From assembly GCA_002498385.1 (NCBI GenBank), contig DAHH01000015.1, positions 259,020-310,207 on the forward strand: 51,188 nt of DNA, written 5' to 3'. Numbering within the stretch: position 1 is the stretch's first letter; every line of letters starts with the position of its first letter. Shown here in pieces: positions 8,506 to 16,684 of this stretch. The notes beneath the pieces were generated by a model. The model was not told the origin of the DNA, did not search any database, and was given only the letters and a program-made list of their open reading frames with translations. This DNA comes from Methanobacterium sp. UBA410 (lineage in GTDB: Archaea; Methanobacteriota; Methanobacteria; Methanobacteriales; Methanobacteriaceae). The position numbers were made by a program, and so were the translations under genes.

Positions 8506-8918
8506 TCCATCCATTCTACTTTTTATTTTTAATTAAAAAGCTTATCTCTTCTAGAAAATTTATAGAAAAAGATTTTTTTAAGATTTTAGATTTTTTAATG
8601 TAGAAACCAGTTAGAGCTGCATAAGATTAAATGATCAAATATAAAATTGGATCTAATTGATGATCTAATATTGATTGGATCCTAATTAATGATCTAATAT
8701 TGATTGGATCCTAATTAATGATCTAATATTGATTGGATCTAATTTAACGATGATAATTTGATCTAATAATCTAACTTTAAATTGTTTGACGATCTAAATT
8801 TTAATGATCTAAAATTTTTTATTGAGAACCCTTTTATTCAATAGAAGTCTTTTATTCAATAGAAATAAGCTGAATATCATTTTTACACAAACTACACGAT
8901 TTAAATAAGGTGATTTAA
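8506..8918. other. Gene-free region holding a GATCTAAT repeat array
   Basis: The stretch contains no recognisable gene. It starts with a T-rich tract after thiC (CTTTTTATTTTT), then the 29-base repeat array, then degenerate GATCTAA copies to about 8815, and a duplication of CTTTTATTCAATAGAA around 8830-8865. GGTGAT at 8909-8914 belongs to the next gene. Confidence 0.6.
8662..8748. repeat. Tandem array of three 29-base units
   Basis: Copies start at 8662, 8691 and 8720. The first two are identical and the third diverges near its end. Each begins GATCTAATATTGATTGGATC. A partial copy (GGATCTAATTGAT) precedes the array. The copies abut without spacers, so this is not a CRISPR array. It sits between thiC and lysS. 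Confidence 0.85.
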
Positions 8919-10496
8919 TTGGAACACTGGATCGAAAGGATCGCAGAAGAATTAAATGAAAGAGATGTCAAAGAGCATGTTATTGCAAGCGGGACATCCA
9001 TATCAGGATCTATACATATTGGAAATTCATGTGACGTTTTCATAGCAAACGCTGTGGGCAAAGCCCTCAGAAAGCTTGGGGCATCTGCAAGGACCATCTG
9101 GATTGCAGACGACCACGACCCCCTCAGAAAGGTACCATATCCCCTCCCAGAGTCTTATGAGAAGTACCTTGGTATTCCATACTCCAAGATACCCTGCCCA
9201 GAGGGCTGCTGCGCCAACTTCGTGGAACACTTCGAAAAACCATTCCTCGAAACAATGGACGACTTTGGAATAGAGCTCGAAGTGAAATCCGGGGAGAAAA
9301 TGTACAAAGCTGGAGTTTACAATGATTACATACGAACATCCCTTGAAAAGGCCCCTGAAATAAGGGAGATATTCAACAAGTTCAGGGAGCATCCTCTGGG
9401 CGAGGACTGGCTTCCCTACAACCCCGTCTGTGAGAACTGTGGACGTGTGAACACAACCTACGCATATGACTACGACGGTGACATTGTCTCCTACAGGTGC
9501 AAGTGCGGCCACGACGACAAGATGGATATCAAAACTGGTGAAGGTAAGTTGACCTGGCGTGTTGAATGGGCTGCAAGGTGGAAGATCTTCGGCACAACCT
9601 GCGAACCATTCGGAAAGGACCATGCGGCAAGCGGTGGATCCTACGATGTGAGTAAAATCATCTCCAAGGAGATATTCAACTACCCCGCACCTTACCCAGT
9701 TCCCTACGAATGGATAACCCTCAAGGGAGAGGCAATGTCCAAGTCCCACGGTGTTTTCTTCACACCGGGACAGTGGCTTGAGATAGCTGCACCTGAAACT
9801 TTGAATTATTATTTATTCAGGAGCAAACCAATGAAGGCAAAGGATTTCAACCCTGCAATGCCGTTTCTGGACTTCATAGACCAGTACGATCGTGTTGAAC
9901 GCATCTATTACGGCAAAGAAGAACCAGCATCTGAGAAGGAGGGCACAAAGCTCAGGAAGATCTACGAAGCATCCCAGATCGAAGTTGCAGACTCCATGCC
10001 ATTCCAGCCTTCCTACAGGTTCCTCACTGTTGCCTACCAGACAGCTGGAGACGACCTCGAGAAGATCTTTGGGATCCTGAAGAGGAACTCACAGCTTCCA
10101 GACGAGATGAAAGACATGGAATTCTCAGATATGGAGGATAAGGATGTTGGAAAACTTAAGGCAAGGTTGGGACACGTTAAAAACTGGCTCGACACCTACG
10201 CACCCAAATTTGTGAAGTTCCAGGTCCAGAAAAAGCTGCCGCGCCTGGAGTTAAGCAACGTGCAGAAGGAATTTTTAGGTAAGGTTGCAGATGCCATTGA
10301 AACCCACGACTACAGCCCTGAGGAGCTTCAGGACGCCATGTACGTTGTTATAAATGAACTGGGCATTAAACCCCAGAAGGCATTTCAGGCCATCTACAAG
10401 GTCGTAATTGGTAAAAAACAGGGCCCAAGGGCAGCTTCATTTGTACTGTCCCTCGACAAGGATCTCGTGGTGAAAAGGTTCAGGTTAGAAGGTTAA
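8919..10496 (+). CDS. lysS: Lysyl-tRNA synthetase, class I
   Basis: Charges tRNA-Lys; the class I form is typical of many archaea. The class I HIGH motif is HIGN (33-36) and the KMSKS motif is MSKSHG from residue 273. Between them lies a zinc-binding module with two CxxC pairs (CENCGRV and CKCGHD). At 525 residues the length is normal for the family. The TTG start at 8919 has GGTGAT four bases upstream, the same spacing seen for thiC. The gene ends 17 bases before the convergent ABC-transporter operon. Confidence 0.95.
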   Translation: MEHWIERIAEELNERDVKEHVIASGTSISGSIHIGNSCDVFIANAVGKALRKLGASARTIWIADDHDPLRKVPYPLPESYEKYLGIPYSKIPCPEGCCANFVEHFEKPFLETMDDFGIELEVKSGEKMYKAGVYNDYIRTSLEKAPEIREIFNKFREHPLGEDWLPYNPVCENCGRVNTTYAYDYDGDIVSYRCKCGHDDKMDIKTGEGKLTWRVEWAARWKIFGTTCEPFGKDHAASGGSYDVSKIISKEIFNYPAPYPVPYEWITLKGEAMSKSHGVFFTPGQWLEIAAPETLNYYLFRSKPMKAKDFNPAMPFLDFIDQYDRVERIYYGKEEPASEKEGTKLRKIYEASQIEVADSMPFQPSYRFLTVAYQTAGDDLEKIFGILKRNSQLPDEMKDMEFSDMEDKDVGKLKARLGHVKNWLDTYAPKFVKFQVQKKLPRLELSNVQKEFLGKVADAIETHDYSPEELQDAMYVVINELGIKPQKAFQAIYKVVIGKKQGPRAASFVLSLDKDLVVKRFRLEG

Positions 10497-10513
10497 CCCC
10501 TTTAACTTTCTCT

Positions 10514-11287
10514 TCAATTCTCATCAATATTCTGGGACTTGGGAATGACGATAGGTGTTCCCTCAAAGCTTCGAACGTGTACATCTACGCCATAGACTTC
10601 TTTTATGGTTTCGGGTGTTACGACCTCCTTTCCACCGGCCGTGAACACTTCACCTTCTTTTAACATTATGAACTTGTCCGAATAGCGGAGGGCAAGGTTT
10701 ATATCGTGCATCACAACAACCGAAGCAATTTTGTGGTTGCGCGATATTTTTTTTATGATGTTCATGACCTCGAGCTGATTTTTAAGGTCAAGATCACTTG
10801 TAGGTTCATCTAAAAGCAATACTTTAGGTTGCTGAACTAAGGCCCTTGCTATAACCACTTTCTGAAGCTCACCACCACTCAACTCATTTATATAGCGCAG
10901 AGCATACTTTTCAAGATCCATAAGATCTAAAACCCTTTTTGTCAGTTTCACATCTTCTCTGGAAACATCCCACTTTATGTAAGGCTTTCTCCCAAGTAGA
11001 ACAGCATCAAAAACCGTTATAAATCCCGTTTCTGATGTTTGAGGTACATAACCCATCTTCTGGGCAATTTCAACATCTTTCATATTTTTTATATCTTCGT
11101 CATCGACCAGGATCACTCCACTTTCGAACTTCAGTATCCTGTTTATGCATTTCATAAGGGTGGATTTTCCAGAACCGTTGACCCCAAGTATCGAGACAAG
11201 GTCTCCACTTTGAACCTTGAAGTTCACATCAGCAAGGACCTTCACTTTACCATAGGAAAACTCAACTTTATGAACTGAAAGAACCAT
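10514..11287 (-). CDS. ABC transporter ATP-binding protein, iron-complex/corrinoid type
   Basis: A 257-residue ATPase of the FecE/BtuD group. Walker A is GVNGSGKST (35-43), the signature is LSGGELQKV (136-144), Walker B is VLLLDEP (156-162), and the switch histidine is in VVMHDINLAL. It is the last gene of a four-gene leftward operon, and its ATG begins one base after the permease stop codon. It powers import of an iron-chelate, heme or corrinoid; sequence alone cannot decide which. Confidence 0.9.
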   Translation of the reverse strand: MVLSVHKVEFSYGKVKVLADVNFKVQSGDLVSILGVNGSGKSTLMKCINRILKFESGVILVDDEDIKNMKDVEIAQKMGYVPQTSETGFITVFDAVLLGRKPYIKWDVSREDVKLTKRVLDLMDLEKYALRYINELSGGELQKVVIARALVQQPKVLLLDEPTSDLDLKNQLEVMNIIKKISRNHKIASVVVMHDINLALRYSDKFIMLKEGEVFTAGGKEVVTPETIKEVYGVDVHVRSFEGTPIVIPKSQNIDEN

Positions 11288-11288
11288 A

Positions 11289-12347
11289 TTACCGCCCCAT
11301 CTTCATTATTATATAAAGGAACAGTGGTGCACCCAGAAAAGAGGTTATAATTCCTACAGGCAACACAATTGGGGCCATTATAGACCTTGCAACTGTGTCC
11401 GATACCAGGAGTATCAGGGCTCCGAGCATTGCAGAGGTTGGGATCAGAAATCTGTGGTCTGTCCCTATAACTCTTCTCATGATGTGAGGGGCTATCAGAC
11501 CCACAAAACCGATTACTCCTAGGAACGCTACTGTAACTGCGGCTGTAAACGAAGATATTAACATTCCCCATATTCTTATATGATCTGTGTTAACTCCAAG
11601 GCCCTTGGCAGTTTCCTCTCCACTTTCAAGACTGTTGTAGTCCCATGCATGGTACATGAAGTAGAGTAACGCCGGCACCATCAAGGCAAGCATAACCCAT
11701 ACATCGTTCCATACGGCCCTTCCAACATCACCAAACGTCCAGAAAACACTTGCTGCAACCTGGGTATCGGATGCAAAGTACTGGAGGAACATGGTGCCCG
11801 CACTGAAGAGGGCGCTCATTGCAACTCCACCGAGTATCATGACCTCAGGTGTTACACTCCTAACCCTGGCTATTAAAAGAATGGCCAGAACGCCTATAAG
11901 GGATCCTAAAAAAGCTGCAACAACCGTTATATAGGGGTTGTTCACAACTACGGCATCGGCCTGCATAACACTTACAGTTCCTGCACCAAGGACTATGATT
12001 GCAAATGCCGCACCAAAAGCAGCTCCCTGAGATATTCCCATGGTGTAAGGACTGGCCAGTGGATTTCTAAGTACGCATTGCATTACAACCCCTTCCATAC
12101 CCATGCAACAGCCTGCAACAATGGCTGCAAGCAACCTTGGAATCCTTATATTCCATATTATACCTGCACCAACGGCATTCCTATTAAACAAAGCAGTTAT
12201 TATCTGAGTGAAGGATAAATCCGCAGCCCCCACCTTAATTGACATTATTACCGATATTAAAATGGCTAAAACTAAAACAAAGCATAATATCAATTTTTTC
12301 CTTATGTAAGCTTCGTATACTGCCACACTTTCATCTTTGAAATTCAC
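11289..12347 (-). CDS. ABC transporter permease, FecCD/BtuC family
   Basis: A 352-residue polytopic membrane protein with about ten membrane segments, as in BtuC and FecCD. Typical family stretches are RIPRLLAAIVAGCCMGMEGVV, NPLASPYTMGISQGAAFGAA and, near the end, GFVGLIAPHIMRRVIGTDHR. It forms the channel for the adjoining ATPase. The gene follows the methyltransferase gene by 27 bases on the minus strand and runs directly into the ATPase gene. Confidence 0.92.
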   Translation of the reverse strand: MNFKDESVAVYEAYIRKKLILCFVLVLAILISVIMSIKVGAADLSFTQIITALFNRNAVGAGIIWNIRIPRLLAAIVAGCCMGMEGVVMQCVLRNPLASPYTMGISQGAAFGAAFAIIVLGAGTVSVMQADAVVVNNPYITVVAAFLGSLIGVLAILLIARVRSVTPEVMILGGVAMSALFSAGTMFLQYFASDTQVAASVFWTFGDVGRAVWNDVWVMLALMVPALLYFMYHAWDYNSLESGEETAKGLGVNTDHIRIWGMLISSFTAAVTVAFLGVIGFVGLIAPHIMRRVIGTDHRFLIPTSAMLGALILLVSDTVARSIMAPIVLPVGIITSFLGAPLFLYIIMKMGR

Positions 12348-12374
12348 TTTATCCCACTTATCCCTAACTCATTT

Positions 12375-13424
12375 CTATCTAACTTTCTTAGCCACTATGA
12401 TCTTATCCTCTGACCTAGTTCCAAAGGTAATGTTAAGATGGTTTATAGGATACACGTCCATTACCACAAATCCAAGCTCCTCCAAAAAATTCATATATTC
12501 ACCAAGAGACATGTCATCCTTGAAAGTGAACCTTTTTGCAGCTTTGTTTGATTTTCCAAAGTTCGTGAAGTTCCATTCGAGGTTATCCAGAAGGTCTCCA
12601 AGGGAACTCTTACCCTTTTCAGGGAAGTACTGCTTGTTAACAAACAGCCCTCCTAGATTCAGGGATCTGTAAACTTTTTCAGCGATTTTAGGGTTTTTGC
12701 CGCCGGGGTTGTAGGATGAAAATATCGTATCGTAACCATCCCCAAAATCATCTGTATAGAAGTTTCCTGGAATTGTTTTAACGTTTGATTCATAGTTCTC
12801 AATGAATTTACTGGTTTCTTCCAGAACAGCAGGCAAGTCAAAAACATAACACTTCAAATCAGGTTTTATCTGATTAAAGGCAATTGAGTACATTCCATGA
12901 CCACCTGCAAGGTCTAACAGAGTTTTTGAACCTTTAAATTCATTGTAAGATGCTATTAATTTAACTGTTTCCTGAAGTTCCCCTGATAAACAGTCCTCGG
13001 CCATTACCTGCACGATCCTTGGAAAAAAAGCTTCATCTTTTTTCACTATTTTGCCCTTCAGTGTACTGGCTAAATTGTTCCACAAACTAAGGTCTTCTTC
13101 TAAGGAGGTTATACAGTCAGTTCGTTTATAATCAGACGAAGAATTCAGGTAAATTTCAGAAAGCCTTGTATTTCTGTAGGCCTCCCCATTCTTCTTTGCT
13201 AAGCCAATTTTCACCAGTATTTCCAAGATGTAATGAACCAGAAGCGGCTCAATTCCCAATTTTTCAGAAAGTTGCCTGCATGTAGTTTTTTTCGTTAGAA
13301 TATCGAAAATTTCAAGTTCTATTGAAGTTTTTAAGAGTTTATATAGTTTTAAACCATTTACAGCACCTTCAACTGTGCTCTGTAATTTTTCTGCCGATAC
13401 GTCTGGACTATCAAAAAGGTTCAT
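12375..13424 (-). CDS. SAM-dependent methyltransferase with winged-helix dimerisation domain, inside the ABC operon
   Basis: A 349-residue protein with the two-part layout of O-methyltransferases of the COMT/hydroxyneurosporene type. Residues about 20-105 form a winged helix (TCRQLSEKLGIEPLLVHYIL), and the Rossmann domain carries motif I LLDLAGGHGMYSIAF near residue 170. It is encoded between the binding protein and the permease, 42 bases after the former, so it is surely cotranscribed. The gene order suggests that it methylates the imported compound or makes a metal ligand. That role is inference and the substrate is unknown. An alternative is a tetrapyrrole or small-phenol methyltransferase only coregulated with transport. 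Confidence 0.8.
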   Translation of the reverse strand: MNLFDSPDVSAEKLQSTVEGAVNGLKLYKLLKTSIELEIFDILTKKTTCRQLSEKLGIEPLLVHYILEILVKIGLAKKNGEAYRNTRLSEIYLNSSSDYKRTDCITSLEEDLSLWNNLASTLKGKIVKKDEAFFPRIVQVMAEDCLSGELQETVKLIASYNEFKGSKTLLDLAGGHGMYSIAFNQIKPDLKCYVFDLPAVLEETSKFIENYESNVKTIPGNFYTDDFGDGYDTIFSSYNPGGKNPKIAEKVYRSLNLGGLFVNKQYFPEKGKSSLGDLLDNLEWNFTNFGKSNKAAKRFTFKDDMSLGEYMNFLEELGFVVMDVYPINHLNITFGTRSEDKIIVAKKVR

Positions 13425-13466
13425 TTTATCATCTCATGGATCTTAAAAAAAATAAAAAGATAGATT

Positions 13467-14588
13467 TTAGAGGGTAACTTGTTTAAATCCACCGTAATCA
13501 CTTTTCAAAGTGCTGTAAACAGACCCTGCAGACTGACCATCGAACTCTACAAATATTTCATTGGCCTTTTGCTCCGGATCCACGTCGCTGAACTGCTCAG
13601 GATACAGAACTTTACCTATGTAGTAAGCATCTGCAAACATCTCATCCTTGTTGTAGCTGTACAAACAGTAGGAAAGTACCTGATATACATTTCCATTCTT
13701 TATAGCATTTATTTCACTGTAATCTTGGCTGCTGTTCGTGTTATTTTCCACAGAATTCAAACTGGATCCTTCAACGAACATGTAATCTGGATTCCACGTT
13801 ATCAACTGTTCTTTGTCTATCTGAATGGCGTGCAAAGTGGAATTCGTGGTAGAATTAGCGTTGCTTGCAACGTTTGTAGCATTCAACATCATGAATGGGG
13901 GATAATATGGATTGGTAGACGTGATCCCCTGTGACCCATAGTAGGCCTGTCCAGCTAGGTATACCGTTTTGTTGCTAGTTACATTTGCTGTTCGATTGGC
14001 AAGGTCCTGCTCGGTAGAGTTCATATAACCAATAAGTTCATTTGCCCTGTCTTCCTTACCCAGCACCTTACCCATTATCTGCAAGGATTTCTCGTATTCA
14101 TCCATCTGTTCAGAGGTACCAACGGAACCCGTGTATACAACAACCGTTGGAATACCTGTTTTATTTTGTATTGTATCTGCCTGTGTTGCATCACTAGCAA
14201 AAACAACATCAGGGTTGAGCTTTGCTATTTCTTCATAGTTAACCGTGTTCGTCTTTGCATTACCAACGATAGGCAGGTTCATTAACTCTGTATGTGCAAT
14301 TATGTAGGGTAACTCATTTCCCCAGCTCCCTGTTGAATTGGATTCCACCTGTTCTATTCCAACCAGTTTGTTACTGGCGTTCAAATAAACAATCTCTCTA
14401 TCAGAACATCCGATTCCAACAACTTTGTTAACTGTGGCCGGAACCTCAACGGTTCTACCTACAACATCTGTTATAGAAACCTTCGGTTCACTGCTTGAAT
14501 TGGAGATTCCAAATGTTGAAAATGCATATGTAACACCCACAACACACAAGATCAATACGATTATTCCCACAAGATATTTGTTATTAAT
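13467..14588 (-). CDS. ABC transporter substrate-binding protein (FepB/BtuF type), apparent ATT start
   Basis: An exported binding protein with a hydrophobic N-terminal anchor or signal (GIIVLILCVVGVTYAFSTFG) and no lipobox. The mature part begins with VSITDVVGRTVEVPATVNKVVGI-like sequence, the classic entry to the iron-complex binding fold, and includes LNPDVVFASD. The first standard start codon is GTG at 14570, but it has no ribosome binding site. A perfect GGAGG (14596-14600) lies seven bases before an in-frame ATT at 14588. Starting there adds INNKYL, which gives the signal its usual positive charge. A minus-strand TATA box lies at 14631-14642. I therefore place the start at ATT. It is the first gene of the transporter operon; the ligand could be a ferric chelate, heme or corrinoid. 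Confidence 0.8.
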   Translation of the reverse strand: MNNKYLVGIIVLILCVVGVTYAFSTFGISNSSSEPKVSITDVVGRTVEVPATVNKVVGIGCSDREIVYLNASNKLVGIEQVESNSTGSWGNELPYIIAHTELMNLPIVGNAKTNTVNYEEIAKLNPDVVFASDATQADTIQNKTGIPTVVVYTGSVGTSEQMDEYEKSLQIMGKVLGKEDRANELIGYMNSTEQDLANRTANVTSNKTVYLAGQAYYGSQGITSTNPYYPPFMMLNATNVASNANSTTNSTLHAIQIDKEQLITWNPDYMFVEGSSLNSVENNTNSSQDYSEINAIKNGNVYQVLSYCLYSYNKDEMFADAYYIGKVLYPEQFSDVDPEQKANEIFVEFDGQSAGSVYSTLKSDYGGFKQVTL

Positions 14589-14630
14589 TTTTACGCCTCC
14601 TATACAATTATAAGACTTGTTAAGCAGACC

Positions 14631-14642
14631 AAATATATAATA
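14631..14642 (-). promoter_or_regulatory. TATA box of the ABC-transporter operon
   Basis: On the minus strand this reads TATTATATATTT. It would place transcription start near 14605, giving a leader of about 17 bases that holds the GGAGG site. It is bordered upstream by a 13-base palindrome. Inferred from sequence. Confidence 0.55.
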
Positions 14643-14649
14643 CTTTTGA

Positions 14650-14662
14650 AGTAATTATTACT
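14650..14662. promoter_or_regulatory. 13-base palindrome, candidate operator
   Basis: AGTAATTATTACT is perfectly symmetrical about its central T. It abuts the TATA box of the transporter operon, where a bound repressor would block TBP/TFB. It shares the GTAAT half site with the inverted repeat at 14686-14714. Confidence 0.5.
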
Positions 14663-14685
14663 ACATTTATAAGCTACCCAAAATA

Positions 14686-14714
14686 TGTAATAAAAAATTG
14701 GTACAATTATTACA
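14686..14714. promoter_or_regulatory. 8-base inverted repeat midway between divergent units
   Basis: TGTAATAA and TTATTACA are separated by 13 bases. The centre is about 110 bases from each divergent start codon (14588 and 14813). The same GTAAT core occurs in the palindrome at 14650, giving four half sites within 65 bases. A metal-dependent regulator acting on both units is a reasonable guess, not shown. Confidence 0.5.
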
Positions 14715-14812
14715 TTTTCCCGTGGATCAGTACTAAGATCTATGGAAAAATTATTTAATTGTGTAAACCAAACTCAAACATAAAAACTAGAAAAAATTAG
14801 GACGTATACGAC

Positions 14813-15328
14813 ATGAACGTTAAAATCATGGAAAGGGAAATTTTAAACCCCCTTGCAGATACCCAAATAGATGACGTGAAACTAAACCCAATTCCCAGAT
14901 CTCTAAGCAGGATATCTCTCTTCAACAACACGAAACCCGGTGCAGAAACTGTACTTGCCACCATCAAGGATAATCTTGGGGATTACGACTTTCATGATGC
15001 CAGAAAACCTGCAGGTGCAGGTGCATCCCCCAAACAGATTGAGAATGCAGCAGACTCAGAACTTTCGATCCTTGCCCTTGGAGACTGCGGCTCCTGCACC
15101 ACCTGGATCGTTCTGGACGCAATAAAACTTGAAAAAAAGGGCGTATCCACCATATCGGTCTGTTCAGACAAGTTTGCACCATTTGCAAGGGAACTTGCAC
15201 GTTCCTACGGTGCAGAGAACTTAAAAATTGTTGAGATCAAACATCCCATTGCAGGACAGGCCCCTGAAATGGTTAAATCCAGAGTTCTGAATATAATTCC
15301 ACAGATTAAGGAATTATTGGGTGTTTAA
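14813..15328 (+). CDS. UGSC-family protein, cysteine form
   Basis: A 171-residue soluble protein resembling the UGSC family, named for a selenocysteine-Gly-Ser-Cys motif in bacterial members. Here the motif is GDCGSCTTW, with Cys92 (TGC at 15086) in place of selenocysteine and Cys95 as partner. Other family landmarks are EILNPLAD at 8-15, NTKPGAETVL, the KPAGAGASP region, DAIKLEKKGVSTISVCSDKFAPFA and HPIAGQAPE. A redox or sulfur-transfer role is suggested only by the CxxC-like pair and the Sec/Cys exchange; no reaction is known to me. It is followed after 78 bases by its large partner, forming a two-gene unit divergent from the ABC operon. Confidence 0.75.
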   Translation: MNVKIMEREILNPLADTQIDDVKLNPIPRSLSRISLFNNTKPGAETVLATIKDNLGDYDFHDARKPAGAGASPKQIENAADSELSILALGDCGSCTTWIVLDAIKLEKKGVSTISVCSDKFAPFARELARSYGAENLKIVEIKHPIAGQAPEMVKSRVLNIIPQIKELLGV

Positions 15329-15339
15329 TTAATTTTACC

Positions 15340-15356
15340 ATTTATTTTTTTTCTAT
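15340..15356 (+). terminator. T-rich tract between the UGSC gene and its partner
   Basis: TTTATTTTTTTTCTATTT-type sequence just after the UGSC stop resembles an archaeal oligo-T terminator. It may attenuate, not fully separate, the two genes, since the partner follows closely with its own ribosome site (AAAAAGGGAG). Confidence 0.35.
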
Positions 15357-15406
15357 TTATTAATTTTATCTCGTTATCTTCTTATAAAAGGAAAAAGGGA
15401 GTTTTT

Positions 15407-16597
15407 ATGGAAAAGAATAAAAAAGTTAAGGTAAATAAAGACTGCGGATGTTCCATTGAAGACCTCATGGCTGAAAACTCAATGAAAAAAGGTTTAGATC
15501 CTAAAAAGGGTCTTGAACGTCTGTGCAGTGGACATGAAAACGATTTTGAGGTTTTCGTTGACCCAGACATTGAAAAAACAAGCAACGATTTTTACATGAA
15601 AAAAATGACGGATGGGCTTCCAATAATCCCCCCAACAAGGGCAAGGGTGAATAAATTTCTTGATTACAGCTCCCGAAGATCTGATGATGTTGTGGCGGTT
15701 CTGCCCCCAAAACAGGGAAAGGCAACAGTTGAAAAAATTGCTGTGAACGCTGTTATGGCCGGCTGCATGCCCCAATTCATGCCCGTGGTTGAAAAGACAG
15801 TTGAGGCTATTTCAAAGGAAGAATTCAATCTTGCAGGTGTGAACGCCACCACCCACCCAGTTTCTGTTTGCACCATCATGAACGGGCCTGTATCGTATGA
15901 GTTGGCCGTTAACAATGCAACAGGATGCCTTGGGCCTGGAAACATTGCCAACGCAACCATCGGACGTGCACTGCGCCTCTGCCTCATGAACATTGCAGGG
16001 GCTGTTCCGGGTATTGGGGATTATGCAACCATGGGTTCACCTGCAAAGTACAGTTACTGTTTTGGAGAGGCAGAGGAAGAAAATCCCTGGGAACCCCTCC
16101 ATGTTGAAAGGGGATTTGAAGCTGGAACAAGCACCGTAACTGTGATGGCAGCCGAAGCACCCCAGAACGTGAACGACCATCGCAGCAGGAGTGCAGAAGA
16201 CCTTCTTGACACCATAGCTTACACCGCTGCAACTGCAGGTTGCAACAACAGCCACGTTCCAGGAGAACTTCTGGTTGTGATGAGCTCTGAGCATGCAAGA
16301 ACTGTTTGGGAGGATGGATGGAACAAAGAGGATGTTGAAAATTACATCCACGAAAATGCATCTGTACCTGTGAACCTTGCAGATCGCGGGGGCAGGAAGT
16401 TAGATGAGTCATGGATCGTTGACAATGAGGTAAGAATAACACGCTCGCCTAGGGACGTTGTTCTGGTTGTGGCAGGAGGAGCAGGAAGGCACACCATGAT
16501 AGCCCACGGCTTTGGAACATCATCAGAATCCGTTACACTCCCCTTAACCATAAATGGAAACTCTGTTCATTCCATAACTGAGTACAAGCAAAAATGA
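15407..16597 (+). CDS. Conserved protein of unknown function, large partner of the UGSC protein
   Basis: A 396-residue soluble protein. It resembles, from memory of the family, the large uncharacterised protein encoded beside UGSC genes in bacteria. Landmarks are MTDGLPIIPPTRARV (about 66-80), VVAVLPPKQGKATVEKIAVNAVMAGC, GVNATTHPVSVC, GPGNIANATIGRALRL, GDYATMGSPAKYSYC, WEPLHVERGF and NVNDHRSRSAEDLL. The archaeal copy has an extra N-terminus with a CGC pair (Cys13, Cys15). No cofactor fold is recognised. Histidine- and glycine-rich segments could bind metal or substrate. The start is supported by GGGAG seven bases upstream. Function unknown; an enzyme acting with the CGSC protein is a guess. 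Confidence 0.75.
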   Translation: MEKNKKVKVNKDCGCSIEDLMAENSMKKGLDPKKGLERLCSGHENDFEVFVDPDIEKTSNDFYMKKMTDGLPIIPPTRARVNKFLDYSSRRSDDVVAVLPPKQGKATVEKIAVNAVMAGCMPQFMPVVEKTVEAISKEEFNLAGVNATTHPVSVCTIMNGPVSYELAVNNATGCLGPGNIANATIGRALRLCLMNIAGAVPGIGDYATMGSPAKYSYCFGEAEEENPWEPLHVERGFEAGTSTVTVMAAEAPQNVNDHRSRSAEDLLDTIAYTAATAGCNNSHVPGELLVVMSSEHARTVWEDGWNKEDVENYIHENASVPVNLADRGGRKLDESWIVDNEVRITRSPRDVVLVVAGGAGRHTMIAHGFGTSSESVTLPLTINGNSVHSITEYKQK

Positions 16598-16684
16598 ATC
16601 AGGATCTTCCAATGAATTATTTATAAATCTTTAAATTTCTCAAAAAAGAGTTATTAAAGTTATTAAAAACATCTTCATTACCAA

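Noticed and set aside
8662..8748. Possible CRISPR array
   Set aside because: The repeats abut with no unique spacers and no cas genes are present; it is a simple tandem repeat.
9027..9749. Long open frame (240 codons) on the minus strand across lysS
   Set aside because: It is wholly antisense to the clear LysRS gene, is rich in Cys, Val and Phe as expected for a shadow frame, and has no ribosome site or recognisable domain.
16037..16442. Minus-strand frames across the UGSC partner gene
   Set aside because: Antisense to a conserved protein with clear motifs; composition typical of shadow frames.
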